A stretch of DNA of 64,000 bases, from positions 682,001 to 746,000 of the forward strand of contig NZ_JADFCM010000001.1 of the NCBI RefSeq assembly GCF_015234585.1, in the 5' to 3' direction. The translations under genes were made by a program, and so were the position numbers. This document shows, one piece after another, positions 1 to 6,235 of the stretch. This stretch comes from Pseudalkalibacillus hwajinpoensis. GTDB taxonomy: Bacteria > Bacillota > Bacilli > Bacillales > Guptibacillaceae. The notes below the pieces were generated by a model, which did not search any database, had not been told where the DNA came from, and saw only the letters and a program-made list of their open reading frames with translations. Every line of letters begins with the position of its first letter. Within the stretch, counting starts at the first letter, position 1.

Positions 1-1
1 A

Positions 2-292
2 GGAAAAGAAGTATACATTCCGCTAAATGATCAAGATGATGCGGCGATTAACTTACTTACAAGTAGCAAGGCAGATAAAGATACTGATACGCCTGTTTAT
101 AAAGAAGTGAAAGCGAAGATGGAAATTTTGAAAGACAAAGGGACTTCACCACTTCCAAAGATCAATCATCGCTATGGAAATCCACAGCCTCAAAAAGGCG
201 TCATGGTTGAGCGGAAATGGGCAAGAAAAGATTATCTCTTCCCTGGAGATATGGTGAAAAAGGAGGGCATTAACTATGGCAAAAGCCATTAA
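2..292 (+). CDS. Formate dehydrogenase alpha subunit, C-terminal end (partial)
   Basis: The frame is open from the first base of the window and ends at TAA 290-292, so only the last 96 residues are present. The start of the segment (GKEVYIPLN, then AAINLLT and TPVYKE) and its end (a conserved RYGNPQPQKGV stretch and ERKWARKDY) resemble the molybdopterin-dinucleotide-binding end of Bacillus YjgC/YrhE-type formate dehydrogenases. That family oxidises formate with a molybdenum cofactor and iron-sulfur clusters in the cytoplasm. The stop overlaps the next gene by 17 nt. That gene is a DUF1641 protein, the usual partner of these enzymes, which supports the call. The catalytic part lies outside the window. 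Confidence 0.82.
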   Translation, partial: GKEVYIPLNDQDDAAINLLTSSKADKDTDTPVYKEVKAKMEILKDKGTSPLPKINHRYGNPQPQKGVMVERKWARKDYLFPGDMVKKEGINYGKSH

Positions 293-806
293 GCAAATCA
301 AGCGTATTGAAGTTTCTGAAGAAGAGAAGCGCGCGAGTGATCTTAGAGAGATTGAAGATGCTTTGATTGAAAATAAAGATGCCCTTCTTGAAACATTAAG
401 CGTTGTAGGTGGGATGAAAGATCGAGGCATTTTAACGCTTTTAAACGGTCTTTTTGGAGAAGGTGACCGCGTTCTGAAGGTCATCGTCGATCTATTAAAT
501 GTTCCGGAAAATACAACGGCGTTAAAAAATCTGATGCTTCTCTTTGGAGCAGCAGGAAAGATTAACGTTCAGGATCTTGAGCCATTGCTTTTAAAGGTAA
601 ACTCAGGTATTGAGAATGTTGCTGAGCATTCTGACGACAACGAGAAGACTAGCTATCTGAGTCTTCTTCGCGCACTAAAAGATCCGGAGATTAATCGATC
701 TTTAACCATTCTAATCACTTTTTTGAAAGGGATGGGGAAAGATATTGAGAACGAAGAGCAAATGACCGATAAATCACAGTCCTCTGAGGGTAGACAGGAT
801 CTTTAA
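276..806 (+). CDS. DUF1641 family protein (YjgD/YrhD-like) paired with formate dehydrogenase
   Basis: The product has 176 residues and is probably soluble. The start at 276 follows a good ribosome site (aaaggaggg) inside the end of the formate dehydrogenase gene, so the two are translationally coupled. The helical core with LLNGLFGEGD and LNVPENTTALKNL is typical of DUF1641, a family found next to formate dehydrogenase alpha genes in bacilli. The molecular role is not established; an accessory or assembly factor is an inference from context. The C-terminal tail is polar and probably disordered. A strong terminator follows. Confidence 0.85.
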   Translation: MAKAIKQIKRIEVSEEEKRASDLREIEDALIENKDALLETLSVVGGMKDRGILTLLNGLFGEGDRVLKVIVDLLNVPENTTALKNLMLLFGAAGKINVQDLEPLLLKVNSGIENVAEHSDDNEKTSYLSLLRALKDPEINRSLTILITFLKGMGKDIENEEQMTDKSQSSEGRQDL

Positions 807-821
807 CTTTCTATAATTCCA

Positions 822-856
822 CTGAAAAGCCCCGCAAATTGAGCGGGGCTTTTCAG
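822..856. terminator. Bidirectional terminator between DUF1641 gene and vanZ-like gene
   Basis: Perfect 14-bp stem (arms 822-835 and 843-856, GC core agccccgc) with A/T ends on both sides. It can stop transcription from both converging genes and covers the stop codon of the minus-strand gene. Confidence 0.9.
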
Positions 857-1335
857 CGTGCAGCTTTACTTTTTCTTTGTGAGATGATGACAAAGGCCAT
901 AAACGTAAGCACTATACCTAATGAATCTGGTACAAGCACATCAATTAAATGTCCCGTTCTTCCCTCAACGAGACTTTGATGGTATTCATCAAATAATGCA
1001 TAGAGAAAAGCTGTTAATGAGCCTAGGATAAGGGATGCTTTTCGATTGCTTTCTTTCCATGCCATGATACATAAAAACGCTAGTAAACCGAACGAGGCAA
1101 CATGGGCTCCCTTCCTAAGAAAAAATTCAACATATTGATATGGCGCTGAAGGTGTAACAAGTGCACCATCATAGGTGAATTCAATTGGGGGTAAATCCTC
1201 TTCTTGGATCGAAATCATTCCTTTAAAGAACGGTTTCATATCCTGTTTTTGATAAGGGGTATTAGAGGAGACGAAAAGTATGATCATCATTAAGAGTGCG
1301 AGACTAAACCATTTTCGCTTACCGAACCATTTCAT
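853..1335 (-). CDS. VanZ-like family membrane protein
   Basis: About 160 residues. The frame extends upstream to a TTG at 1413, but no ribosome site is seen there. The ATG at 1335 begins a normal basic N-terminus (MKWFGKRKW) before a hydrophobic segment and is preferred. Family signatures are the RKGAHVASFGLLAF helix and the DEYHQSLVEGRTGHLIDV motif, with about four membrane segments. VanZ itself confers low-level teicoplanin resistance in enterococci; most chromosomal relatives have no known role. A second, diverged VanZ-like gene lies at 5468-5950. Confidence 0.8.
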   Translation of the reverse strand: MKWFGKRKWFSLALLMMIILFVSSNTPYQKQDMKPFFKGMISIQEEDLPPIEFTYDGALVTPSAPYQYVEFFLRKGAHVASFGLLAFLCIMAWKESNRKASLILGSLTAFLYALFDEYHQSLVEGRTGHLIDVLVPDSLGIVLTFMAFVIISQRKSKAAR

Positions 1336-1511
1336 GCATTTTCCACTTTCTTTCTTAAGCAGTTTAGTCCCTATCATACCGAATTTCGTGCATAATAGGG
1401 AGTGGTTTTCCAAAGAAATATTAAGATTTTGTGTTGATCGAGTGAAGGGGATCTGAAACTATTTCTGTTCACTTATAATAGAAAATAGATGAAAGAGAAA
1501 GGAGATATAAG

Positions 1512-2861
1512 ATGAAGATTGCTGTAATCGGTACCGGTTATGTCGGTCTAGTAACAGGAGTATGCCTAGCTGAAATCGGCCATCAAGTAACGTGCGTTGA
1601 CGTCGACCACAAGAAAATTGCGATGATGACTGACGGCTATTCGCCTATTTTCGAACCTGATTTAGAGAAGTTAATGAAAAGAAATTTATTGGATGGTCGG
1701 CTTCACTTTACAACAGCTCATCAGGAAGCATTGGCAAAGGTGGACGTGATCTATATTGCGGTCGGTACACCACAACGATCTGATGGAACGTCCGACCTTC
1801 AATACATCCAGCAAGCTGCCCGACATATCGGCACATCACTTCAGCAGGATAGTATCGTTGTAACCAAAAGTACGGTCCCCGTAGGAACAAATGAACTGAT
1901 ACAAAAGTGGATTGAGCAAACGTTAAGATCGAACAATAAAGTAGAAGTTGTTTCAAATCCAGAATTCTTACGAGAAGGTTCAGCTGTACATGACACGTTT
2001 CATGGAGATCGTATTGTTATTGGATCAGAGAATAAAACAGCCGCCGCAGTATTAGAAGACATTAATCAGCCTTTTGGTATTCCAATTTATCATACGGATC
2101 GGAAAAGCGCTGAACTAATTAAATATGCGTCTAACGCATTTCTAGCAACGAAGATAAGCTTTATAAATGAAATATCAGCTATTTGTGAAAAAGTTGGGGC
2201 AAATGTAGATGATGTGGCTCTTGGAATGGGAAAGGATAAGAGAATTGGGGATCAATTTCTACAAGCTGGGATTGGCTATGGGGGCTCGTGTTTTCCAAAA
2301 GATACAAACGCTCTTGTACAAATTGCCGGTAACAACCAACATAACTTTCAATTGTTGAAATCTGTTATCGAGGTAAACAATACTCAGCAAAATAAGCTTA
2401 TTCAAAAAGCGAAAGAGGTAGTTGGACCACTTCAAGGGAAAAAAGTAGCCTTACTCGGTTTAGCTTTCAAACCAAATACAGACGATATGCGTGAGGCAGC
2501 CTCTATCCCAATTGCTCGATCTTTAGTAGAAGAAGGAGCAGAAGTTCTTGCTTATGATCCCATTGCGATATCGAATGCTATAGGCTACTTGCCTAAAGAA
2601 GTGATCTTTAAAGAATCCTTAATAGAGGTTTTAACTGGAGCAGATGCGGCACTCATCATAACGGAATGGAAAGAAATTAAAGAGCTAGATTTAGCTGTAT
2701 ATGTGAAACGAATGACTTCTCCCATTGTGATAGACGGAAGGAATTGCTATTCATTAGAAGATGCGGCGAAATATCCACTACACTATATCTCTATAGGTCG
2801 GCCACCATTAATCAGTTACAAGTCCCTTCAACGGTTTAATAATTCGACAAAACAGCCTTAG
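1512..2861 (+). CDS. tuaD: UDP-glucose 6-dehydrogenase
   Basis: The 449-residue product is expected to oxidise UDP-glucose to UDP-glucuronate with two NAD+ in the cytoplasm, the precursor of teichuronic acid and uronate-containing polymers. The N-terminal Rossmann motif GTGYVG lies at residues 7-12, the TKSTVPVGT segment near 118-126, and the catalytic cysteine is C260 in YGGSCFPKD. Length is normal for the family. The start is clear (ggagatataag then ATG). It stands alone between two terminators rather than in a tua operon. TuaD, YwqF and Ugd cannot be told apart here. It is one of three enzymes of this superfamily in the window. Confidence 0.9.
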   Translation: MKIAVIGTGYVGLVTGVCLAEIGHQVTCVDVDHKKIAMMTDGYSPIFEPDLEKLMKRNLLDGRLHFTTAHQEALAKVDVIYIAVGTPQRSDGTSDLQYIQQAARHIGTSLQQDSIVVTKSTVPVGTNELIQKWIEQTLRSNNKVEVVSNPEFLREGSAVHDTFHGDRIVIGSENKTAAAVLEDINQPFGIPIYHTDRKSAELIKYASNAFLATKISFINEISAICEKVGANVDDVALGMGKDKRIGDQFLQAGIGYGGSCFPKDTNALVQIAGNNQHNFQLLKSVIEVNNTQQNKLIQKAKEVVGPLQGKKVALLGLAFKPNTDDMREAASIPIARSLVEEGAEVLAYDPIAISNAIGYLPKEVIFKESLIEVLTGADAALIITEWKEIKELDLAVYVKRMTSPIVIDGRNCYSLEDAAKYPLHYISIGRPPLISYKSLQRFNNSTKQP

Positions 2862-2881
2862 CTGTTCGTCGAATTTTTTTT
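2841..2881 (+). terminator. Terminator of the UDP-glucose dehydrogenase gene
   Basis: Inverted repeat aattcgac ... gtcgaatt with an inner aacagc/gctgtt pairing, followed by a run of eight T. The stop codon lies in the loop. Confidence 0.8.
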
Positions 2882-3168
2882 GAACTTTTTATATTGAGCT
2901 ATTTATGTAAACATTGTTGCTGAGGGGAGGGGGGCTCGCTCCAGGAAGCTTATTTATACAAAAAATTTAATCAAATGAGCAAAAATCGAGATCTAAATTT
3001 GTAAGATAACATAGCTTGAACTTTTAATAACAGATCAAAAATATCTCGAGTTCAGAATATTTATACTTGAAAAAAACATCCACTTTGGTAAAATATGTTT
3101 GTCAGTATACTTTATGGAGACAATTAGGATTTCTGAATGAAATAAAAAAGATTGAATGGAGTGATGAA
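2882..3168. other. Intergenic region with one promoter candidate
   Basis: AT-rich, without a convincing reading frame on either strand. The promoter at 3067-3094 is the only element I can support. A short purine-rich G tract occurs near 2922-2933. Confidence 0.5.
3067..3094 (+). promoter_or_regulatory. Putative SigA promoter of the zinc-ribbon gene
   Basis: TTGAAA (3067-3072), 16-bp spacer, TAAAAT (3089-3094) preceded by TGG, an extended -10. It lies 75 bp before the gene at 3169. Confidence 0.6.
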
Positions 3169-3321
3169 ATGGTAGAGAAAACGTGTAATAAATGTCAAAA
3201 ACCTTCTTATAGCAGTAATTATCAAGGAGAATGGATTTGTCCATATTGTGGAAAAGATTTAACGGAAATTCAAGTGAACAATGAGGACTACCTTTATAAG
3301 GCAGTAGTAGAGAAGAAATAA
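3169..3321 (+). CDS. Small zinc-ribbon protein
   Basis: A 50-residue protein with two CxxC knuckles (CNKCQK near residue 5 and CPYCGK near residue 23), the pattern of a structural zinc ribbon. The frame extends to 3067, but ATG 3169 has a ggagtgatga ribosome site and directly precedes the ribbon, while the upstream codons overlap the promoter. Function is not known. It may bind nucleic acid or protein, as many small ribbons do. Confidence 0.65.
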   Translation: MVEKTCNKCQKPSYSSNYQGEWICPYCGKDLTEIQVNNEDYLYKAVVEKK

Positions 3322-3454
3322 CCTATAATGGGCCCACTTATTTTCTTTAGGACGAGCTTTGCATGAGAAGCTCTGGATGATGGGTAGGGGGACTTGTCAC
3401 CTGAATGAAACATGTCTAGAATAATGAGTATTCGACTTAAAAGGATAGTGTGAT

Positions 3455-3868
3455 ATGGGAGAGTTTATCAAGTTAATCGTTGCCATTGTTAATGAGCTTC
3501 ATGATATTGTCATTACATTAATGTATAGCCTTGGCTTTTCGGTCACAGATAAAGAACTACACTTTTGGGTGATTGGCTTACTAGGTATGGCAGGATTTAT
3601 TGTTGTGCAATTCTTGTTCCGTATACTTGCAAATTGGAGTATCACAGCGATTTCGTTTATTTATACGGTAACTGTATTGCTTGTAGTCGTTTTTGCCATT
3701 GAAATTCAACAGAAAATCACCGGAAGAGGAAATATGGAGTTTGCAGACGCTGTTGTTGGATTGCAGGGCTTTATTGTGTTATTCATAATATATGTGGTCA
3801 TACGCCTCATTTTAATTGGTATAAAAAAGCTACGTAAATCAGTAACAAATAAGAGCGATGCGAAGTAG
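3455..3868 (+). CDS. Hypothetical four-helix membrane protein
   Basis: 137 residues with about four hydrophobic segments (roughly 3-25, 38-60, 66-86 and 100-122) and a basic C-terminal tail (KKLRKSVTNKSDAK), suggesting a cytoplasmic C-terminus. The start has aaaggatagtgtgat before ATG. I do not recognise the family. An imperfect Spo0A-like heptamer (TTCGACT) lies just upstream near 3432. No clear terminator follows. Confidence 0.6.
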   Translation: MGEFIKLIVAIVNELHDIVITLMYSLGFSVTDKELHFWVIGLLGMAGFIVVQFLFRILANWSITAISFIYTVTVLLVVVFAIEIQQKITGRGNMEFADAVVGLQGFIVLFIIYVVIRLILIGIKKLRKSVTNKSDAK

Positions 3869-3956
3869 ATGACCTGAAGTGAGGGTTGTCTTTTTTATTT
3901 TGTTCAAAAAAGATCAATAAAATAGGAGAGCTATGATTCGCTCCCCAACCCCGGTT

Positions 3957-4097
3957 TTAATATGTCATTTGTGTAAGGAAAGCAATAGCTGCTCCAATCA
4001 CAATAGCTGAAACGGGTAGAAGAAGATAAACCATCTTCTCTTTACGTTGTCGTCTGTACTGGATTTCCTCTGGCGTTAGCCATGATTCTCTCATCAT
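3957..4097 (-). CDS. 46-residue membrane peptide under a c-di-GMP riboswitch
   Basis: This short frame encodes MMRESWLTPEEIQYRRQRK, then EKMVYLLLP, a single hydrophobic helix (about residues 22-42) and the end LTQMTY. An aaggggga ribosome site precedes ATG 4097; a second ATG follows at 4094. The charged head WLTPEEIQ plus RRQRKEK and one membrane span suggest a cytoplasmic N-terminus. The gene is credible because it lies directly behind a cyclic-di-GMP-I aptamer and has a paralogue at 4622-4759 sharing W-TPEEIQ, R-EK and the helix. Function unknown; regulation points to the motile/sessile switch. Confidence 0.7.
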   Translation of the reverse strand: MMRESWLTPEEIQYRRQRKEKMVYLLLPVSAIVIGAAIAFLTQMTY

Positions 4098-4139
4098 TCA
4101 TATCCCCCTTGGTTCTTGCAACAATCGCAGTGGAGGCCG

Positions 4140-4226
4140 TATTCGGCAGCTGGCTGACTGTCGGAAATCAGTCCGCGAAGTCCCTATAGCTTTGCGTCAT
4201 CATTTTTCAATGATTTTGCCATTCTC
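4140..4226 (-). promoter_or_regulatory. Cyclic-di-GMP-I (GEMM) riboswitch
   Basis: Read on the minus strand, the leader has GGCAAA (4220-4215), a hairpin of six perfect pairs closed by a GAAA tetraloop (4214-4199), the conserved GACGCAAAGC (4198-4189), then UAUAGGGACU, a second arm (GACU...AGUC with inner CGG...CCG) and AGCCAGCUGCCG ending at 4144. GGCA can pair with UGCC as P1. These are the GEMM-I hallmarks. Downstream, GCCG (4147-4144) can instead pair with CGGC (4139-4136), and the adjacent CCUCC (4136-4132) can pair with the GGGGG ribosome site (4108-4104), a plausible translational switch for the 46-residue gene. Confidence 0.85.
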
Positions 4227-4232
4227 GTACGA

Positions 4233-4261
4233 TTTGTAGCATATAAAAATAAGAAAACGAA
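4233..4261 (-). promoter_or_regulatory. Putative SigA promoter of the riboswitch transcript
   Basis: Minus strand: TTCGTT (4261-4256), 17-bp spacer, TACAAA (4238-4233) preceded by TGC (extended -10). The predicted start near 4226 falls just before the aptamer. A perfect Spo0A box lies about 55 bp upstream. Confidence 0.5.
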
Positions 4262-4280
4262 GTCATAAAAAATTAAAAAT

Positions 4281-4287
4281 TGTCGAA
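4281..4287 (+). promoter_or_regulatory. Spo0A box (0A box)
   Basis: TGTCGAA in the context attgtcgaaaaa, a full match to the Bacillus 0A consensus. It lies upstream of the riboswitch-controlled gene. Confidence 0.5.
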
Positions 4288-4332
4288 AAATGACTACAGT
4301 TTCAAGTATAGCGTATTCTGGAAACTATGTAT

Positions 4333-4394
4333 ATTGGGAAAGTGCATTTAATTTGTTTTATCAAATAAAGCTTTTGTAAAGCAGGTTTCCCAAT
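4333..4394. repeat. Nested inverted repeat, possible structured RNA
   Basis: A perfect 9-bp closing stem (ATTGGGAAA 4333-4341 with TTTCCCAAT 4386-4394) encloses two smaller hairpins (a TTTAATTTG/CAAATAAA pairing and GCTTT-tgt-AAAGC). The remaining bases of 4262-4508 show no gene. Confidence 0.4.
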
Positions 4395-4508
4395 GTCATA
4401 GTTAAAGCGCGAATGCTTTTTTCGAAGATCTCGTAAATCATTCTTTTAAAGTCAACATACGTGAATCAAGATGAAATGTAAAAGATAATCAAGTAAAGGC
4501 AGGTTTTA

Positions 4509-4616
4509 TTGAGAAACCGTAAAGCAAACCCTACAATAACAAATAATCAAACTCCTATAGAGAGCGTTCCAATCTTTGAAAACACAAAGCGAAGTAGAAA
4601 AAAGAAAACAGAATAA
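4509..4616 (+). CDS. Possible 35-residue basic peptide
   Basis: TTG start at 4509 with aaggcagg and 5-nt spacing. The product begins MRNRKANPT, has a polar middle (TPIESVPIFENT) and ends in a basic KRSRKKKTE tail. No membrane segment or known domain. The basic, polar composition resembles small spore or nucleic-acid-binding peptides of bacilli, but I cannot assign a family and the frame could be fortuitous. Confidence 0.3.
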   Translation: MRNRKANPTITNNQTPIESVPIFENTKRSRKKKTE

Positions 4617-4621
4617 CACAA

Positions 4622-4759
4622 TTAAAATCCGCTATTAGCGGCTATCGCAATAACAACACCTAACAGGATGGATAGGATAGGTATGGCAAGGAAAAGGATC
4701 TTTTCCCTGCGTTTTTTTTGAAATTGAATTTCTTCAGGAGTTTTCCAGTTTCGTCTCAT
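4622..4759 (-). CDS. 45-residue membrane peptide, paralogue of the riboswitch-controlled peptide
   Basis: The product starts MRRNWKTPEEIQFQKKRR, then EKILFLAIP, with one hydrophobic helix (about residues 21-41) and the end AANSGF. It matches the peptide at 3957-4097 in W-TPEEIQ, the basic patch R-EK, L--P and the position of the helix. The ribosome site ggcgga before ATG 4759 is weak. Conservation between two adjacent copies supports both being translated. Function unknown. Confidence 0.6.
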   Translation of the reverse strand: MRRNWKTPEEIQFQKKRREKILFLAIPILSILLGVVIAIAANSGF

Positions 4760-4867
4760 ATGAATCCGCCCAGTAACGTCACTTTCCAATAATGTATAAT
4801 GCGTGTGAAAGTGAAATCTCGTTTATTTTTATTATCGGTTCATTTGTTTAAATAATTTAGCCTTAAA

Positions 4868-4874
4868 TGTCGAA
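4868..4874 (+). promoter_or_regulatory. Spo0A box (0A box)
   Basis: TGTCGAA between the divergent genes starting at 4759 (minus) and 4959 (plus). Confidence 0.45.
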
Positions 4875-4958
4875 TTTTAAGAAATAATCTTTATGGCCTG
4901 TTTTTATTCAATATAATGGAAGATAATAAGGTCTAAGGAATTATGGAGGTGTTGATAC

Positions 4959-5414
4959 ATGCCTGTTATTTACCTGGAAACATTGATTGAAGCTCCTATT
5001 GAAATCTGCTTCAATTACGCAAGAAGTGTTGAAGCACATATGAAAAGCACAGAGCAAACAAATGAGAAAGCAGTAAGCGGGGTTACGGAAGGATTGCTAG
5101 GCAATGGTGATGCCGTTACATGGGAAGCGACTCACTTTGGCATTAAGCAAAAATTAACTGCCAAAATCACTGGGATGCAGGAACCAGATTGGTTTATTGA
5201 TGAAATGACAAAGGGAGCATTTAAATCTTTTGTTCATTCTCATCGTTTTGAGGAAATCGATGATGTAACGTTAATGATCGATGAATTTAGTTATGAAGCT
5301 CCGTTTGGTTTAATTGGTAGCATCGCAAACCTTTTGTTTTTAAAAAAGTATATGAAAAATCTGCTAGAAAAGAGAGCCCTTGAATTAAAGAAAATGGCTG
5401 AACGAACGGAATAA
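4959..5414 (+). CDS. SRPBCC (START-like) family protein
   Basis: 151 residues. The start ETLIEAPIEICFNYARSVEAH and the later segment FVHSHRFEEIDDVTLMIDEFSYEAPFG are typical of polyketide-cyclase/START-like SRPBCC proteins, where a beta sheet wraps around a long C-terminal helix (here KYMKNLLEKRALELKK) to form a hydrophobic ligand pocket. The ligand cannot be inferred. A good site (tggaggtgttgatac) precedes ATG. The next gene begins 53 bp downstream and may be co-transcribed. Confidence 0.8.
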   Translation: MPVIYLETLIEAPIEICFNYARSVEAHMKSTEQTNEKAVSGVTEGLLGNGDAVTWEATHFGIKQKLTAKITGMQEPDWFIDEMTKGAFKSFVHSHRFEEIDDVTLMIDEFSYEAPFGLIGSIANLLFLKKYMKNLLEKRALELKKMAERTE

Positions 5415-5467
5415 CCTTTTCCCCATTAGGCGATACTTAAGAGAGCTTATTTAGGGAGGAGACAATC

Positions 5468-5950
5468 ATGTCGGTGTCTCGGACTATCGTTTCGGTTTGT
5501 ATTCAGTGCTGGTTGGGAATCGGTTTTTTGATTTCATGTATGGCAATGCTTACACTAATAGGGCATGAACCATCTCCCTTCATTGTGGATAGTGTATCCT
5601 CCATTATCCAGTCTAGGGAGTTCCAATACGGACCTTTGACGTTAAGTTTAGAAAAAAACGGAGAACTAGGATTGGCACATTTTGTCGTTCGTAAGCTAGG
5701 TCACTTCTTTGTTTACAGTTTCATAGCATTAGTTTTACTACAGCTATTTAAAGGGGAATCATCTGTTTTTCGTACATTCATTGTCATTATCGTTGTAGCT
5801 ATTTTTGCTGTAACGGATGAATTTATTCAAGCCTTTTTACCAGAAAGGACATCGTTAATCACTGATGTGATTGTGGATCTTGCTGGATGCCTACATAGTG
5901 TTATCATTTATAAAATATGGCATTACTCCACCTTAAAAGCTCTCGCATAG
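5468..5950 (+). CDS. VanZ-like family membrane protein
   Basis: 160 residues with about four membrane segments. The family motifs are RKLGHFFVYSFIAL (near 76-89) and DEFIQAFLPERTSLITDVIVD (near 117-137, conserved D/E, R and D). It is distantly related to the VanZ-like protein at 853-1335; the two are not recent duplicates. A ggaggagacaatc site precedes ATG. Role unknown; envelope or glycopeptide-tolerance functions are known only for a few relatives. Confidence 0.8.
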   Translation: MSVSRTIVSVCIQCWLGIGFLISCMAMLTLIGHEPSPFIVDSVSSIIQSREFQYGPLTLSLEKNGELGLAHFVVRKLGHFFVYSFIALVLLQLFKGESSVFRTFIVIIVVAIFAVTDEFIQAFLPERTSLITDVIVDLAGCLHSVIIYKIWHYSTLKALA

Positions 5951-5963
5951 CGGGAGTTTTTTT
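5935..5963 (+). terminator. Terminator after the vanZ-like gene
   Basis: Stem CTCTCGC/GCGGGAG (one wobble) plus A/T pairs, followed by seven T. It overlaps the stop codon. Confidence 0.8.
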
Positions 5964-6094
5964 ATGTGATAGCTTAGCTTATACTGTTGAGTTTTGATAC
6001 AGAACGTAAATGATCCAAAAATCAACCTCGCTCATTAACATATACCCTTTCAAAAATCACTACTATTATTTTTATAGTAAAAATAACCTATAGA

Positions 6095-6101
6095 TTCGAC
6101 A
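6095..6101 (-). promoter_or_regulatory. Spo0A box (0A box)
   Basis: TTCGACA on the plus strand (TGTCGAA on minus), about 135 bp before the lytB-like gene. Confidence 0.4.
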
Positions 6102-6235
6102 ATGTACCTGGGTATTCTATGTTATTTTTGTAATATTCGTCATTTGGATGATATTTTAATGTAAAATTTATGCTAAAGTGTTAAAAAGGGAGAATAGAAC
6201 TAATATTTTCTTAAAAAATCTTAGGGGGAAAAGAT

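Noticed and set aside
2841..2875. TTCGACA heptamer as a Spo0A box
   Set aside because: It is one arm of the terminator hairpin at the end of the UDP-glucose dehydrogenase gene.
3067..3168. Upstream extension of the zinc-ribbon gene
   Set aside because: It runs through the promoter; ATG 3169 has its own ribosome site.
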